Counted from the stretch's first letter, positions 1-8,821 are shown. The stretch is 64,000 bases of DNA from Henriciella marina DSM 19595 (GCF_000376805.1 NZ_AQXT01000002.1:1984001-2048000); one strand, 5' to 3'. Translations and numbers: made by a program. Notes: generated by a model not told the origin, from the sequence alone.

Positions 1-421
1 AGATCTCCGCCAAACTCTCGGAGCGCTGGATCGCTTCATACAGCTGCTCAGCCAGATGTGGTTCGGCCTTTATGTCAATGCAGACCTCACCGGGTGGGAT
101 CATCTTTTCCAGATGAAGCGAGATCTCTTCGGCCAGGAAACGCCGCGCCAGTTTCGGAAAAAGACGCTCGGCAATTGCTGCGACCGACGCAGCGGTCTGG
201 CGGCGCGCATCCGCTTCGACCTTCTCCACCTTGTCGGCAAGGGAACCCAGTATGGCTTCAACTTCGCCCATCTGGCGATTGAAGTGTGTATCCTGCTCGC
301 GCCGCTTGCGCTCCATCTCACGCGTATGGGCTTCTTCCAGCTCCTCCAGTCGGGAGGTGTGGCTGTGCGGTCTGCCGACGGTATCGAAGCTCGGAAATCG
401 GGAAAAGACAGCCTCACTCAT
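1..421 (-). CDS. fliH: FliH/FlbE-like flagellar export ATPase regulator, partial
   Basis: The reading frame starts at an ATG at 421 that overlaps the fliF stop (ATGAGTGA) and stays open to the window edge, so the C-terminus is missing. About 140 residues are visible. The first 80 form a charged, coiled-coil-like stretch (RLEELEEAHTREMERKRREQ); after that comes a segment resembling the FliH C-terminal domain (LARRFLAEEISLHLEKM). FliH proteins bind the FliI ATPase and bring it to the flagellar secretion gate; the Caulobacter counterpart is FlbE. The overlap with fliF implies translational coupling. In Caulobacter fliG lies between fliF and flbE, but here it does not. The family assignment rests on shape and position and is fairly secure rather than certain. 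Confidence 0.68.
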   Translation of the reverse strand, partial: MSEAVFSRFPSFDTVGRPHSHTSRLEELEEAHTREMERKRREQDTHFNRQMGEVEAILGSLADKVEKVEADARRQTAASVAAIAERLFPKLARRFLAEEISLHLEKMIPPGEVCIDIKAEPHLAEQLYEAIQRSESLAEI

Positions 422-1937
422 TTACGGCGGCCTTCCGGTCTTCATTCAGCCAGGACTGTAAGAGGGCGACGGTCTCGTCGGGCCGTTCACGCGTATAATC
501 GGAAAGGAAAGCAAACGGATCGGGCGACTCGTCAGCAAGGAGATCGCCAGTCTTTGCCCCTGAAGCGCCTCCCTCCAGCGCCGGGCGCTCGTCTTTCTTC
601 TGCGACAGGAGCGGGCGCACCACACCAAGCGCCAGCACGATCACCACGAGACCGAGCAGCAGGGCCTGCAAGCCTGACCAGAAATAGTTCTGCACAAGCG
701 TCTCGACCATGCTTGGCGCCGTCGCCATTTCGGGCACCGCCGCCTGCTGGAACGGCATGAGTTCGACGGTCAGCGTGTCACCGCGCTCTGAATTGAGACC
801 TGCGCCAGAGAGGATCAGCTGTTCGAAATCAGCAACGATCTGCTCAGCGGCGGCGATGGCTTCGGGGCCCTCGCCCTCCAGCGCAAGCGCCTCCTCATTC
901 AGGAGGACAGCGACAGAGACGCGCTCGATCTCACCGGGCAGAAGCTCTGTCTCGGTGCGCCGCTCATTGAACTCGTAATTGATGCTCTCGGTCGAGTTGC
1001 GCATTGTGTTGGAGTTGCCCCCGCCGCCCGCGGTGCCCTGCGGCAGATTGCTGGCCGCGCTGAGCGCGCCGCTGCCGCCTGCACTGGACTCGCTAGTGTC
1101 ATTGGTGGTGCGGCTGCGGACAATGCGGGAGTCAGGGTCGACGGTGCGCTCAGAGATCGTCTGGCGCTGGCGGGTGACATCGACATTCACCGAAACCCGG
1201 GCATTGCCGGCGCCGACCCGCGCTTCGATAAGGCGCATGATCTTGTCTTCGATAACGGTGGCCTGACTAGCTGCGGCCATGGATGGCTGCGACGCCTTGC
1301 TGACATTGGGGCCCGCAATCAGGCCCTTAACGGGGTCGATGACCGCGACATCTTCTGGTGCGAGACCTGCAACGGCGAGCGCCACCATATACTGGATGGC
1401 TTCTGCCTGACTGGGCGAGAGATCATGCGTCGTGCTGAGCGTGACCGAGGCCGTCTGCGGCGATTGCGAACGGGTAAATCCGGAGCCAAGATTGGCGCCA
1501 ATGTGCACGCGGGCCGAGGAGACCCCGTCTATGGCGAGGATCGTCCGGGTCAGCTCACCTTCCTTGGCGCGCCAGTAGGCGGCATTGTACATTTCAGATG
1601 TGACAGAAAAGCCGTTCACATCGTCCAGCAGCTCATAACCCTGTACCGACTGCTGCGGCAGTCCCTGGCGCGCGAGCGCAAAACGGACCTGGTCGCGCTT
1701 GCTCTGGGCAATGAAAATTGAATCGCCGCGCAGCTCGTATTCGACGCCCCGCTGGTCCAGCTCCTCGATTATCTCGCCTGCGGTCGCAGGCTCGAGCTTT
1801 GAGTAGAGCAGCGATTTCGGCTCACTCATGACGCCCTGCACAAGAAAGACCATTGCCAGGATCACGCCGAGCGTCGCAGCAGCAAGCGCGAGCTGGCGGC
1901 TCGGTGGCAGGGACTTCAATGTCTCAAGAAACTTCAT
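414..1937 (-). CDS. fliF: Flagellar MS-ring protein FliF
   Basis: This 507-residue protein forms the membrane-embedded MS ring at the base of the flagellum. A first transmembrane helix lies near residues 17-37 and a second near residue 420 (WSGLQALLLGLVVIVLALGV). Between them are the ring-building motifs with typical sequence such as LYSKLEPATAGEIIEELDQ and the block SARVHIGANLGSGF. The C-terminal cytoplasmic tail (DPFAFLSDYTRERPDETVAL) is the FliG-binding region. I chose the ATG at 1937 (MKFLETL); the frame is open to 2003, but the extra 22 residues do not look like FliF. Size and layout are normal for the family. The gene diverges from fliL across a short AT-rich interval with CtrA-like half-sites. 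Confidence 0.96.
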   Translation of the reverse strand: MKFLETLKSLPPSRQLALAAATLGVILAMVFLVQGVMSEPKSLLYSKLEPATAGEIIEELDQRGVEYELRGDSIFIAQSKRDQVRFALARQGLPQQSVQGYELLDDVNGFSVTSEMYNAAYWRAKEGELTRTILAIDGVSSARVHIGANLGSGFTRSQSPQTASVTLSTTHDLSPSQAEAIQYMVALAVAGLAPEDVAVIDPVKGLIAGPNVSKASQPSMAAASQATVIEDKIMRLIEARVGAGNARVSVNVDVTRQRQTISERTVDPDSRIVRSRTTNDTSESSAGGSGALSAASNLPQGTAGGGGNSNTMRNSTESINYEFNERRTETELLPGEIERVSVAVLLNEEALALEGEGPEAIAAAEQIVADFEQLILSGAGLNSERGDTLTVELMPFQQAAVPEMATAPSMVETLVQNYFWSGLQALLLGLVVIVLALGVVRPLLSQKKDERPALEGGASGAKTGDLLADESPDPFAFLSDYTRERPDETVALLQSWLNEDRKAAVNE

Positions 1938-2002
1938 GCGGATATCAGCCCCGACTCTGAATTTTACTCCAACTGGAATGATTAATATTTCGGGCGAAAT
2001 CA

Positions 2003-2030
2003 TTAACGCTTCCTTTACCGGGAATTTACT
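2003..2030. promoter_or_regulatory. Three 11-bp-spaced CtrA-like half-sites between fliF and fliL
   Basis: TTAAC at 2003, TTTAC at 2014 and TTTAC at 2025 are spaced exactly 11 bases apart, which matches the spacing of the TTAA-N7-TTAA box bound by the cell-cycle regulator CtrA. Only the first half-site is a perfect match. The position between divergent flagellar genes fits the known CtrA control of early flagellar operons in Caulobacter. Binding is inferred. Confidence 0.45.
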
Positions 2031-2070
2031 AAAGCAGCGGCGTAGACAGATGCATGACCACGAGGGGCTG

Positions 2071-2586
2071 ATGGCCGCAGATCACGCTGACAACACAGAT
2101 ACCGACAAGACGGGCGCGCCCCAGAAAGGCAGCAACCTCCTTGTTAGTTCAGCAATTCTTGCCGTCGTTTGCGGGGCCGCATCCTTTGCGATGGTTTATT
2201 TCCTGGCGCCATCGGAGGCTGCCGAATCAGCGGTCTGCACGGGCACTGACCAGACCGCGCATGGCCCTCAACCGCTGGCGAGCGGCGATACCGGATATGT
2301 CGAACTTGAAGACATGCTGATCACGGTCGGAAACGGTGCCGACAGCCGTTATGTCAAACTTCGCGCCGTCGTGATGACCCCAGCGACTGAGATCGGAGCC
2401 GTCGAGACCGCAGCGCCGATGCTGACAGACGCGTTTCTCACTTATCTGCGCGCAATCGATGTTTCCGACTTCGAGGCCGAAGCGTTTTATCCAGATCTCA
2501 AGGAACAGCTGTCACGCCGCGCTGAGCTTGTGCTTGGGGCTGACCGTGCGCGCGGCGTCCTGATTACCGAATTCATGTTGAGGTAG
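2071..2586 (+). CDS. fliL: Flagellar basal-body protein FliL
   Basis: This 171-residue single-pass inner-membrane protein belongs to the FliL family, which associates with the stator around the MS ring. A transmembrane helix lies around residues 25-46 (LLVSSAILAVVCGAASFAMV), followed by the periplasmic domain with the family-like stretch YVELEDMLITV and KLRAVVMTP and the C-terminal RARGVLITEFMLR. The frame is open from 1828, but the ATG at 2071 has a clear ribosome-binding site (GAGGGG) while the earlier ATG at 2050 has none. It is the first gene of a rightward flagellar group with only four bases to the next gene. Confidence 0.92.
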   Translation: MAADHADNTDTDKTGAPQKGSNLLVSSAILAVVCGAASFAMVYFLAPSEAAESAVCTGTDQTAHGPQPLASGDTGYVELEDMLITVGNGADSRYVKLRAVVMTPATEIGAVETAAPMLTDAFLTYLRAIDVSDFEAEAFYPDLKEQLSRRAELVLGADRARGVLITEFMLR

Positions 2587-2590
2587 CGCA

Positions 2591-3061
2591 ATGCCAGACA
2601 TCCAGCCCATCGATATCGCGCTCTTCCTCGTCTCACTGGCGGCCTGCATCTATTGCGTACAGCTCTCGCGGCGCCTCAAGTCTCTGCAGGACACCCGCGA
2701 CGGGCTTGGCGCGACGATCATGGCGATGACGAAATCGGTCTCAGCCGTCTCATCCGCAACGCAGGAAACCCGCAATCAGGCTGGCGAACTGGCAAGCCGG
2801 CTCAGCAAGCTGATGAAGGAAGCCGACGCGACCTGCGAGCGCCTTGAAGATCTTATCCAGCGCCTTGAGGCGGGCGCACGCATGGATAGCCGGTCACCCT
2901 CCGCGCCTGAACTTGTTCACTCCGAAGCGACTGCCGATGGCAGCCTGGAGCAGCTGATCGAAGAGATGCGCGCACGCCAGGACAGGCTGCGCAATGCCGC
3001 GCGGTCCGGCGATTTCCTCTTCGAGGACGACGATGCCTGGGTTACACGCAACACAAATTAG
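2591..3061 (+). CDS. DUF6468-like flagellar-cluster membrane protein
   Basis: This 156-residue protein starts four bases after fliL and is probably translated with it. Residues 7-25 form a hydrophobic helix (IALFLVSLAACIYCVQLSR), followed by a basic stop-transfer segment and a long amphipathic, coiled-coil-like stretch (residues 45-95). This size, layout and position after fliL match the alphaproteobacterial DUF6468 family, which is found in flagellar clusters and has been linked to flagellum placement or motility. The C-terminus is acidic and ends near a short FLFEDDDAW segment. The exact function is not known to me. Confidence 0.7.
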   Translation: MPDIQPIDIALFLVSLAACIYCVQLSRRLKSLQDTRDGLGATIMAMTKSVSAVSSATQETRNQAGELASRLSKLMKEADATCERLEDLIQRLEAGARMDSRSPSAPELVHSEATADGSLEQLIEEMRARQDRLRNAARSGDFLFEDDDAWVTRNTN

Positions 3062-3071
3062 GACCTGAAAG

Positions 3072-3737
3072 ATGGCTGGAAAAGCACGCACGCATGTCCT
3101 GATTACGCTTGGCGTCCTCTTCACCGTGGGCGGCATCACGCGTATCATGCCGGACATGCTCGCCTCTGCAGAGAATACCACGCCGGAAACGAACCAGGCG
3201 GAGGAGGCGGCAGTGCCAGCCGCTTTGAGCCCCTCAACCGAAGACGCCCCACAGCAACAGGCGAGCCTGCAACCAGCCGTCTCGACAGAGCAGCTGAAAG
3301 CGCTCCCGTCAGAATTCTGCCTCACGGGCGAAGCGGCCGCAGCGCTCGCCAGTGATCAGAGCGCACTACAGGCCCGCAGTGCCGACCTTCAGCAGCGCGA
3401 AATCGACCTTCGGGCCCGCGAGGCCGACCTTCGCCGCCAGGCTGATGAACTTTCAGCACTTCAGGCCGCTGTGGAAGAACGCTGGGACAAGATGACGGTC
3501 AATGCAGAAGCCGATCTTGAGCATCTGACCGACATGTACAGCGCGATGAAGCCCGATCAGGCCGCGCTCATTTTCAACCAGATGGATCCTGGCTTCGCCG
3601 CCGGCTTCCTTCGCCTCATGAACAGCGATCAGGCAGGCCTGATCCTCGCGGGCATGCAGTCGGACAAGGCCTATGTCGTGAGCGTCCAGATGGCCAACCG
3701 CAACCGGGATATCCGGTCTGCCTCGCGCCAACCATGA
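3072..3737 (+). CDS. MotE-like flagellar/motility protein
   Basis: This 221-residue protein has an N-terminal membrane or signal anchor (residues 8-28), a low-complexity Ala/Glu/Gln linker, a heptad-rich coiled coil around residues 95-150 (repeats of ADL and AREADLRRQ type) and a C-terminal domain like the MgtE intracellular N domain (YSAMKPDQAALIFNQM, followed by FLRLMNSDQAGLILAGM). This architecture is that of the alphaproteobacterial MotE family; MotE in Sinorhizobium is a periplasmic chaperone of the motility protein MotC. It lies 10 bases after the DUF6468-like gene, in line with a fliL-led motility operon. The role as a chaperone is inferred from the family. Confidence 0.75.
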   Translation: MAGKARTHVLITLGVLFTVGGITRIMPDMLASAENTTPETNQAEEAAVPAALSPSTEDAPQQQASLQPAVSTEQLKALPSEFCLTGEAAAALASDQSALQARSADLQQREIDLRAREADLRRQADELSALQAAVEERWDKMTVNAEADLEHLTDMYSAMKPDQAALIFNQMDPGFAAGFLRLMNSDQAGLILAGMQSDKAYVVSVQMANRNRDIRSASRQP

Positions 3738-3794
3738 GATGCCACTTCACTTAACGGTTTGCGTCTTGTGCCAGAATGGCTAAGGCGTGGTCAC

Positions 3795-4409
3795 ATGAAC
3801 AACATCACCTTGCACCAAGGCGACCTGCCCGGCGATCTTGATCTTGGCCGGGAAATCGCCGTCGATACCGAAGCGATGGGCCTCAACCCTTTCCGCGACG
3901 CGCTCTGCGTGGTCCAGCTCTCCAGCGGCGATGGCACAGCACACGTTGTCCAGCTCGACCGCAGCTTTGATTGCCCGAACCTCAAAGCGATGATGGCCGA
4001 CACGTCGAAGCTCAAGCTCTTCCACTTTGCCCGTTTCGACGTCGCGATGATGAAGCACTGGCTGGGCATCGACTGCACACCAATCTGGTGCACCAAGATC
4101 GCCTCGAAACTCTGCCGGACCTATACCGACAGGCACGGACTGAAAGACGTCGCACGCGAGATCGCTGGCGTGGATATGTCGAAAGCCCAGCAGTCATCGG
4201 ACTGGGGCGCGGCAAAACTCACAGATGCGCAGCTGCAATATTGTGCGAGCGACGTTCTGCACCTGCATGCCATCAAGTCGGGCCTTGAAGATATGCTCAA
4301 ACGTGAGAACCGACTGGACCTTGCACAGGCCTGTTTCGACTTTCTGCCGGTGCGGGCACAACTAGACCTTGAAGGCTGGGGCGACTCCGACATCTTTGCT
4401 CATAGCTGA
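3795..4409 (+). CDS. rnd: Ribonuclease D, single-domain
   Basis: This 204-residue 3'-5' exoribonuclease acts on tRNA precursors. The three DEDD exonuclease motifs are visible: Exo I around residue 21 (IAVDTEAMGL), Exo II (LFHFARFDVAMM) and Exo III with its tyrosine (LQYCASDVLHL). The HRDC domains of the Escherichia coli enzyme are absent, which is normal for short alphaproteobacterial forms. The frame is open from 3759, but the ATG at 3795 gives the usual N-terminus. It stands alone, with about 90 bases before lptC. Confidence 0.93.
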   Translation: MNNITLHQGDLPGDLDLGREIAVDTEAMGLNPFRDALCVVQLSSGDGTAHVVQLDRSFDCPNLKAMMADTSKLKLFHFARFDVAMMKHWLGIDCTPIWCTKIASKLCRTYTDRHGLKDVAREIAGVDMSKAQQSSDWGAAKLTDAQLQYCASDVLHLHAIKSGLEDMLKRENRLDLAQACFDFLPVRAQLDLEGWGDSDIFAHS

Positions 4410-4499
4410 GACGACAGACTATCGCCGTATTTCTTCGGCATAGAATGACGCGAAGGAACCTGCCGGGGGGACAGGAATGAAAACAGGACAGCGAATTAC

Positions 4500-5189
4500 T
4501 TGGCTATAGACTCGCATAGCGCCCTCAGTCTCTGGGAGCCGCGCCGCCAGATGACCCTGGCACAGGCGCGGCGGCGCTCGTCGCTGGTCGGAATGCTGCG
4601 TCTCGGATTTACAGCGGGCGCCGCCATCGCTGCAGGCATCATGGTCGGCCATCTTGCCGCAAACGCTGTCGCGCGCGGCCCCGGGCAAATCGAGCAGCTG
4701 ACCGCCGACGAAGTCGTGACCATGGTAAATGCCCGCTTCACCGGGCGCGACAGCGCCGGGCGCACGGTGGAGATCACAGCCGATACGGCCCAGCGTCAGC
4801 GCGGCGACCCCGAAAAAATCGACCTGCTCAACCCTCGGCTCGTCACCGAGAACGGCACGGAAATCAATGCGCCTTCAGGGCTTTTTGATCAGACCGAGCA
4901 GACCCTCGCCCTGTTTGAGGATGTGCGCCTGACAGATGCCAAGGGCTACGATTTTCGGTCCACAGCTGCCAAGATGTTCATTGAAGAAGGCCGGGTCGAT
5001 GGAATTGATCCGCTCGTCGGAACCGGCCCCCTTGGCGATGTGACCTGCGACACGTATGAGATTGTGGATGACGGCGATAATCTGCGCTGCCGCGGGAACG
5101 TCAACATGACGATCTTCCCGGGTGGGCGCGACGCACCAGAAAACCTGCCGGCCCAGCGTACAGATACGCCAGCTGGCGATGAGGAGTAG
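4500..5189 (+). CDS. lptC: LPS export system periplasmic protein LptC
   Basis: This 229-residue protein is the bitopic inner-membrane LptC that passes LPS from LptBFG to LptA. A transmembrane helix lies around residues 34-56 (LRLGFTAGAAIAAGIMVG), followed by the LptC beta-jellyroll region (VEITADTAQRQ, INAPSGLFDQ, DVRLTDAKGYDFRS). The start appears to be TTG at 4500, with AGGACAG about 12 bases upstream; an internal ATG at 4551 is the alternative. lptA follows after seven bases and lptB and rpoN after that, the standard alphaproteobacterial order. Confidence 0.88.
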   Translation: MAIDSHSALSLWEPRRQMTLAQARRRSSLVGMLRLGFTAGAAIAAGIMVGHLAANAVARGPGQIEQLTADEVVTMVNARFTGRDSAGRTVEITADTAQRQRGDPEKIDLLNPRLVTENGTEINAPSGLFDQTEQTLALFEDVRLTDAKGYDFRSTAAKMFIEEGRVDGIDPLVGTGPLGDVTCDTYEIVDDGDNLRCRGNVNMTIFPGGRDAPENLPAQRTDTPAGDEE

Positions 5190-5196
5190 AAACCGA

Positions 5197-5772
5197 ATGA
5201 CAAGACGTCTGACCATGTTCATGGCCGTCGCGATCCTTGCAGCGCCGATGGCAGCTGCCCAGATTTCTGGAGAGGGCGGCCCGATCCGCGTCAATGCGGA
5301 CACCAGCGAGGTCATGGAGCGCCAGCGTCAGGTCGTGCTGATCGACAATGTCGATATCATGCAGGGCACAGCCCGGCTGCGCGCCGACCGCGTGACCCTT
5401 AATTATGGTCCGGGCCAGGGCGAACAGTCCACCGGCATGGGCGGTTTTGGCGATATCCAGTCCATGGTCGCAGAGGGCGAGGTTTTCTACGTCACGCCAG
5501 ATCTGAAAGCGACCGGCGATGTCGGCACCTATGACGCCGAGGCCGATACGATTACACTGACCGGCGATGTTGTTCTTGTCCGCGGCGAGGATGTCGCGAC
5601 CGGACGCCGCCTTGTCATGCGCCTGGAAGAAGGCCGCACGACCCTTGATGGCGGCGACGGACAGGTGCAGTTCAATATCACGCCACGCGAGAACACTGCC
5701 GCCGCAACAGCTGAAACCGCGCCTGCCGCCGAAGAGGCAACAAGCGAGGAAGAGACAGAAGCATCAAATTGA
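5197..5772 (+). CDS. lptA: LPS transport periplasmic protein LptA
   Basis: This 191-residue periplasmic protein has a signal peptide at residues 1-21 (LTMFMAVAILAAPMAAAQ) followed by the OstA-like domain that forms the LPS-carrying bridge (PIRVNADTSEVMERQRQVVL, GTARLRADRVTLNY, GDVVLVRGEDVATGRRLVM). The last 30 residues are a Glu/Ala-rich tail. The ATG at 5197 is preceded by GAGGAG within the end of lptC, so the two genes are probably translationally coupled. The length is typical. Confidence 0.93.
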   Translation: MTRRLTMFMAVAILAAPMAAAQISGEGGPIRVNADTSEVMERQRQVVLIDNVDIMQGTARLRADRVTLNYGPGQGEQSTGMGGFGDIQSMVAEGEVFYVTPDLKATGDVGTYDAEADTITLTGDVVLVRGEDVATGRRLVMRLEEGRTTLDGGDGQVQFNITPRENTAAATAETAPAAEEATSEEETEASN

Positions 5773-5859
5773 GCGGGACCGTCTAAACCGATATTAAGCC
5801 TGTTGGCCTAAGGGTTTATTCGGGCGGCAATCTATCGCGCCAAGCAAGGGAATAGTTTT

Positions 5860-6594
5860 ATGACCACAGCAGCTACAGGACTCGTAGCGCATGGACTTGC
5901 CAAGTCTTTTGGCAAGCGCACGGTCGTCAAAGACGTTTCCCTCTCGCTGCAGCGTGGAGAGATTGTGGGTCTGCTCGGACCGAACGGTGCGGGCAAAACC
6001 ACGTGTTTCTACATGATCATGGGTCTTATCGGCGCTGATGCCGGTACGATCGAGATCGACGGGGCGGATGTAACAAGCCTCCCCATGTATCAGCGCGCAC
6101 GCCTGGGCGTCGGTTACCTGCCGCAGGAGGCCTCCATTTTTCGCGGGATGAGCGTTGAGGAAAATATTCTCTCCGTTGTCGAACTCGTGGAAAAGGACAA
6201 GGTCGCCCGCAAACAGGAAGTCGAAGCCCTGCTGGACGAGCTGCACATTGGACATCTTCGGGACCAGCCGGCTACATCCCTTTCCGGGGGTGAACGTCGG
6301 CGTGTCGAAATTGCCAGGGCACTCGCATCCAGACCCAGTTTCATGCTTCTGGACGAACCGTTTACCGGTATCGACCCCCTCGCCGTGTCGGATATTTCCG
6401 ATCTGGTTGGTTATCTCAAGCAACGCGGACTAGGCGTTCTGATTACTGACCACCAGGTGCGAGAGACGCTTCAGATCGTGGACCGGGCATCTATCATCTA
6501 TGATGGTGGCGTGCTGTTCGAAGGCACACCACAGGATGTTCTGTCCAACGAGGATGTGCGCAGGGTCTATCTCGGCGAGCGTTTTGCTGCGTAA
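5860..6594 (+). CDS. lptB: LPS export ABC transporter ATP-binding protein LptB
   Basis: This 244-residue ATPase powers LPS extraction with LptF and LptG, which are not in the window. Walker A is GPNGAGKTT near residue 40, the signature is LSGGERRRVEIARAL, and Walker B is MLLDEPFTGIDP. The C-terminal part has the H-loop (LITDHQVRET) and the typical LptB end. A ribosome-binding site (AAGGGA) precedes the ATG. About 87 bases separate it from lptA, and the rpoN start follows five bases after its stop. Confidence 0.97.
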   Translation: MTTAATGLVAHGLAKSFGKRTVVKDVSLSLQRGEIVGLLGPNGAGKTTCFYMIMGLIGADAGTIEIDGADVTSLPMYQRARLGVGYLPQEASIFRGMSVEENILSVVELVEKDKVARKQEVEALLDELHIGHLRDQPATSLSGGERRRVEIARALASRPSFMLLDEPFTGIDPLAVSDISDLVGYLKQRGLGVLITDHQVRETLQIVDRASIIYDGGVLFEGTPQDVLSNEDVRRVYLGERFAA

Positions 6595-6599
6595 CGCCA

Positions 6600-8111
6600 A
6601 TGGCTATTTCACAACGTCTCGACATGCGCCAGGGCCAGTCCCTGGTGATGACCCCGCAATTGCAGCAAGCGATCAAGCTTTTGCAGCTGTCGAACATCGA
6701 ACTCTCGGAGTTCGTTGAGGCCGAGATCGAGCGCAATCCCCTGCTGGAGCATGGCGAGACTAGCGACCGGGATGAAAGCGACCGCGACAAGGTCGAGCGC
6801 ACGACCAAGCGCGATGAGCTGAACCTCGACGATAATTCGGGCATGCACGAAGCGCGCGAAGCGATGGATGCGCCCAAGGAAGACCTCTACGATGGCGGCA
6901 CTACATCCGACAGCGCAACAACAGCCAATGAGATGTCAGGCCCGTCAGCCCGCACCGACTGGTCCCAAGCCGGCGCAGGTGGCAGCTTTTCTGGCGATGA
7001 CTATGACTTCGAAGGCTCGCTGAGCTCTGAGGCGACCCTGCATGAGCATCTCCACAAACAGATTTCCATGTCAGGCCTCTCGCAGGCAGACCAGTTGATC
7101 GCTGCCCGTCTAGTCGATGAGACCGACGAAGCTGGCTATTGTACCACAGACCTCGATGAGGTTGCCGCCGCGCTGGGCGCCGATACGGCAAATGTCGAAG
7201 CGGTCCTCTTGGTCTGTCAGGGCTTCGAGCCTGTCGGCGTCATGGCCCGCAGCATCAGCGAATGCCTGGCGCTACAGCTTCGTGATCGCAACCGCCTCGA
7301 TCCTGCAATGCAGACCCTTGTCGAGAACCTCGATCTAGTCGCCAAGCATGACATCAAGGCGCTTTGCGACATCTGCGGCGTCGACAAGGATGATGTCCTC
7401 GACATGATCGCAGAGCTGCGCGCGCTCACCCCGCGCCCTGGGTCAGCCTTCGCCAGCGGCACGACAATTGCCGTCGCCCCTGATGTCTTCGTTCGCGAGA
7501 TGCCGAACGGCATGTTCGCTGTCGAACTCAATTCGGAGACGTTGCCACGCGTTCTGATGGACAAGGCCTATTATGCCGAAGTGAGCGCCTTGCCGATGCG
7601 CGATACGGAAAAAGAGTTCATTTCCGAATGCGCGCAAAACGCCTCCTGGCTCATCAAGTCTCTGGACCAACGGGCCCGGACAATTCTCAAGGTCTCCAGC
7701 GAAATCGTGCGCCAGCAAGACGCCTTCTTCGCGCACGGCGTTGCCCATCTGAGGCCGCTTAACCTCAAGCAGGTCGCAGACGCCATCGAGATGCACGAGT
7801 CCACAGTCAGCCGCGTGACCTCCAACAAATACATGGGGACACCGCGGGGCCTGTTTGAGCTCAAATATTTCTTCTCTGCCTCAATCCCGGGGACCGCTGG
7901 CGGCGATGCCCACTCTGCCGAGGCTGTCCGCTACCGTATCAAGCAACTGATCGACGATGAGGGCGCGAACGTCCTTTCAGACGACAAGATCGTTGAAATA
8001 CTTACCGAATTTGGGATTGAGATCGCCCGGCGCACGGTCGCGAAATACCGCGAGAGCCTGCACATACCTTCCAGTGTCCAACGCCGCCGGCAGCTTCGGG
8101 CCACCGCCTGA
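6600..8111 (+). CDS. rpoN: RNA polymerase sigma-54 factor RpoN
   Basis: This 503-residue sigma factor directs transcription from -24/-12 promoters together with AAA+ activators, controlling nitrogen metabolism and, in many alphaproteobacteria, late flagellar genes. Region I is Gln/Leu-rich (RQGQSLVMTPQLQQAIKLLQ) at residues 8-30. An acidic region II spans about residues 55-125. The helix-turn-helix (HESTVSRVTSNKYMGTPRG) and the RpoN box (ARRTVAKYRESLHIPSS) are both intact near the C-terminus. The linkage lptB-rpoN-hpf-ptsN is conserved widely in proteobacteria. Confidence 0.98.
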   Translation: MAISQRLDMRQGQSLVMTPQLQQAIKLLQLSNIELSEFVEAEIERNPLLEHGETSDRDESDRDKVERTTKRDELNLDDNSGMHEAREAMDAPKEDLYDGGTTSDSATTANEMSGPSARTDWSQAGAGGSFSGDDYDFEGSLSSEATLHEHLHKQISMSGLSQADQLIAARLVDETDEAGYCTTDLDEVAAALGADTANVEAVLLVCQGFEPVGVMARSISECLALQLRDRNRLDPAMQTLVENLDLVAKHDIKALCDICGVDKDDVLDMIAELRALTPRPGSAFASGTTIAVAPDVFVREMPNGMFAVELNSETLPRVLMDKAYYAEVSALPMRDTEKEFISECAQNASWLIKSLDQRARTILKVSSEIVRQQDAFFAHGVAHLRPLNLKQVADAIEMHESTVSRVTSNKYMGTPRGLFELKYFFSASIPGTAGGDAHSAEAVRYRIKQLIDDEGANVLSDDKIVEILTEFGIEIARRTVAKYRESLHIPSSVQRRRQLRATA

Positions 8112-8167
8112 TACTTCAGCCCTGTGCCCGGGTCATTGACTCACGCTTTCCCCAATTTTAGGAGCCG

Positions 8168-8194
8168 ACGCCTCGCAATCCCTGTCTGAGGCGT
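8168..8194. promoter_or_regulatory. Inverted repeat upstream of hpf
   Basis: ACGCCTC (8168-8174) is the reverse complement of GAGGCGT (8188-8194), with a 13-base loop. It is followed directly by TTATACT (8194-8200), which resembles a -10 element, and hpf starts at 8225. It could be a weak terminator after rpoN, since no T run follows, or an operator for hpf. Function is uncertain. Confidence 0.3.
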
Positions 8195-8224
8195 TATACT
8201 AGAACCTCATTATCGGAGAGTTCC

Positions 8225-8821
8225 GTGCAGATAAAAATAGCAGGACGGAAGATGGACCTCGGTGAAGCGCTCAAGGCGCGGATCGAAACGGGTCTTGAAG
8301 CAGCCGTCACTAAATATTTCGACCGGGAATTTGACGGTCACGTCACCGTCAGCCCGAATGGCCACGAAACAGAAATCGATTGCAATATTCATTTGCCGTC
8401 TGGAATCATCCTCCAATCAACGGGCAAAGCGGTCGATCCTTACGTTGCGCTCGATGAAGCGCTGAACAAGATCGAGAAACGCGTGCGCCGATACAAGCGC
8501 CGCCTCAAGGATCATCACAAGAACGGGCAGACCCCGTTCCCAAGCGAACCTGCTTCCAGCTTCGTCCTCAAGGGCTCGCCCGAAGGTGAAGACGAAGACC
8601 CGGCTGAAACCGGCGAAGACGGCGACGCGCCCGTAATTGTGGCAGAAGCTGCTGCACAAATTCGCACGATGACAGTCTCGGCGGCTGTCCTTCAGCTTGA
8701 ACTTGCCGATGCCCCAGCAGTCATGTTCCGGAATGCAAAACACTCTGGTCTAAACATGGTTTACAGGCGTGCAGATGGTAATATCGGCTGGGTCGACCCG
8801 GCCACCGACAGTAAATCCTGA
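8225..8821 (+). CDS. hpf: Ribosome hibernation-promoting factor, long form
   Basis: This 198-residue protein is a long-form HPF, which binds the 30S subunit and joins 70S ribosomes into inactive 100S dimers during starvation. The N-terminal RaiA-like domain covers residues 1-100 (MQIKIAGRKMDLGEALKARI and the basic helix KRVRRYKRRLKDHH). An acidic linker (GEDEDPAETGEDGD) leads to the C-terminal dimerisation domain ending in NMVYRRADGNIGWVDP. The start is GTG with GGAGAG seven bases upstream. An inverted repeat and a possible -10 element precede it, so it may have its own promoter besides reading from rpoN. Confidence 0.95.
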   Translation: MQIKIAGRKMDLGEALKARIETGLEAAVTKYFDREFDGHVTVSPNGHETEIDCNIHLPSGIILQSTGKAVDPYVALDEALNKIEKRVRRYKRRLKDHHKNGQTPFPSEPASSFVLKGSPEGEDEDPAETGEDGDAPVIVAEAAAQIRTMTVSAAVLQLELADAPAVMFRNAKHSGLNMVYRRADGNIGWVDPATDSKS

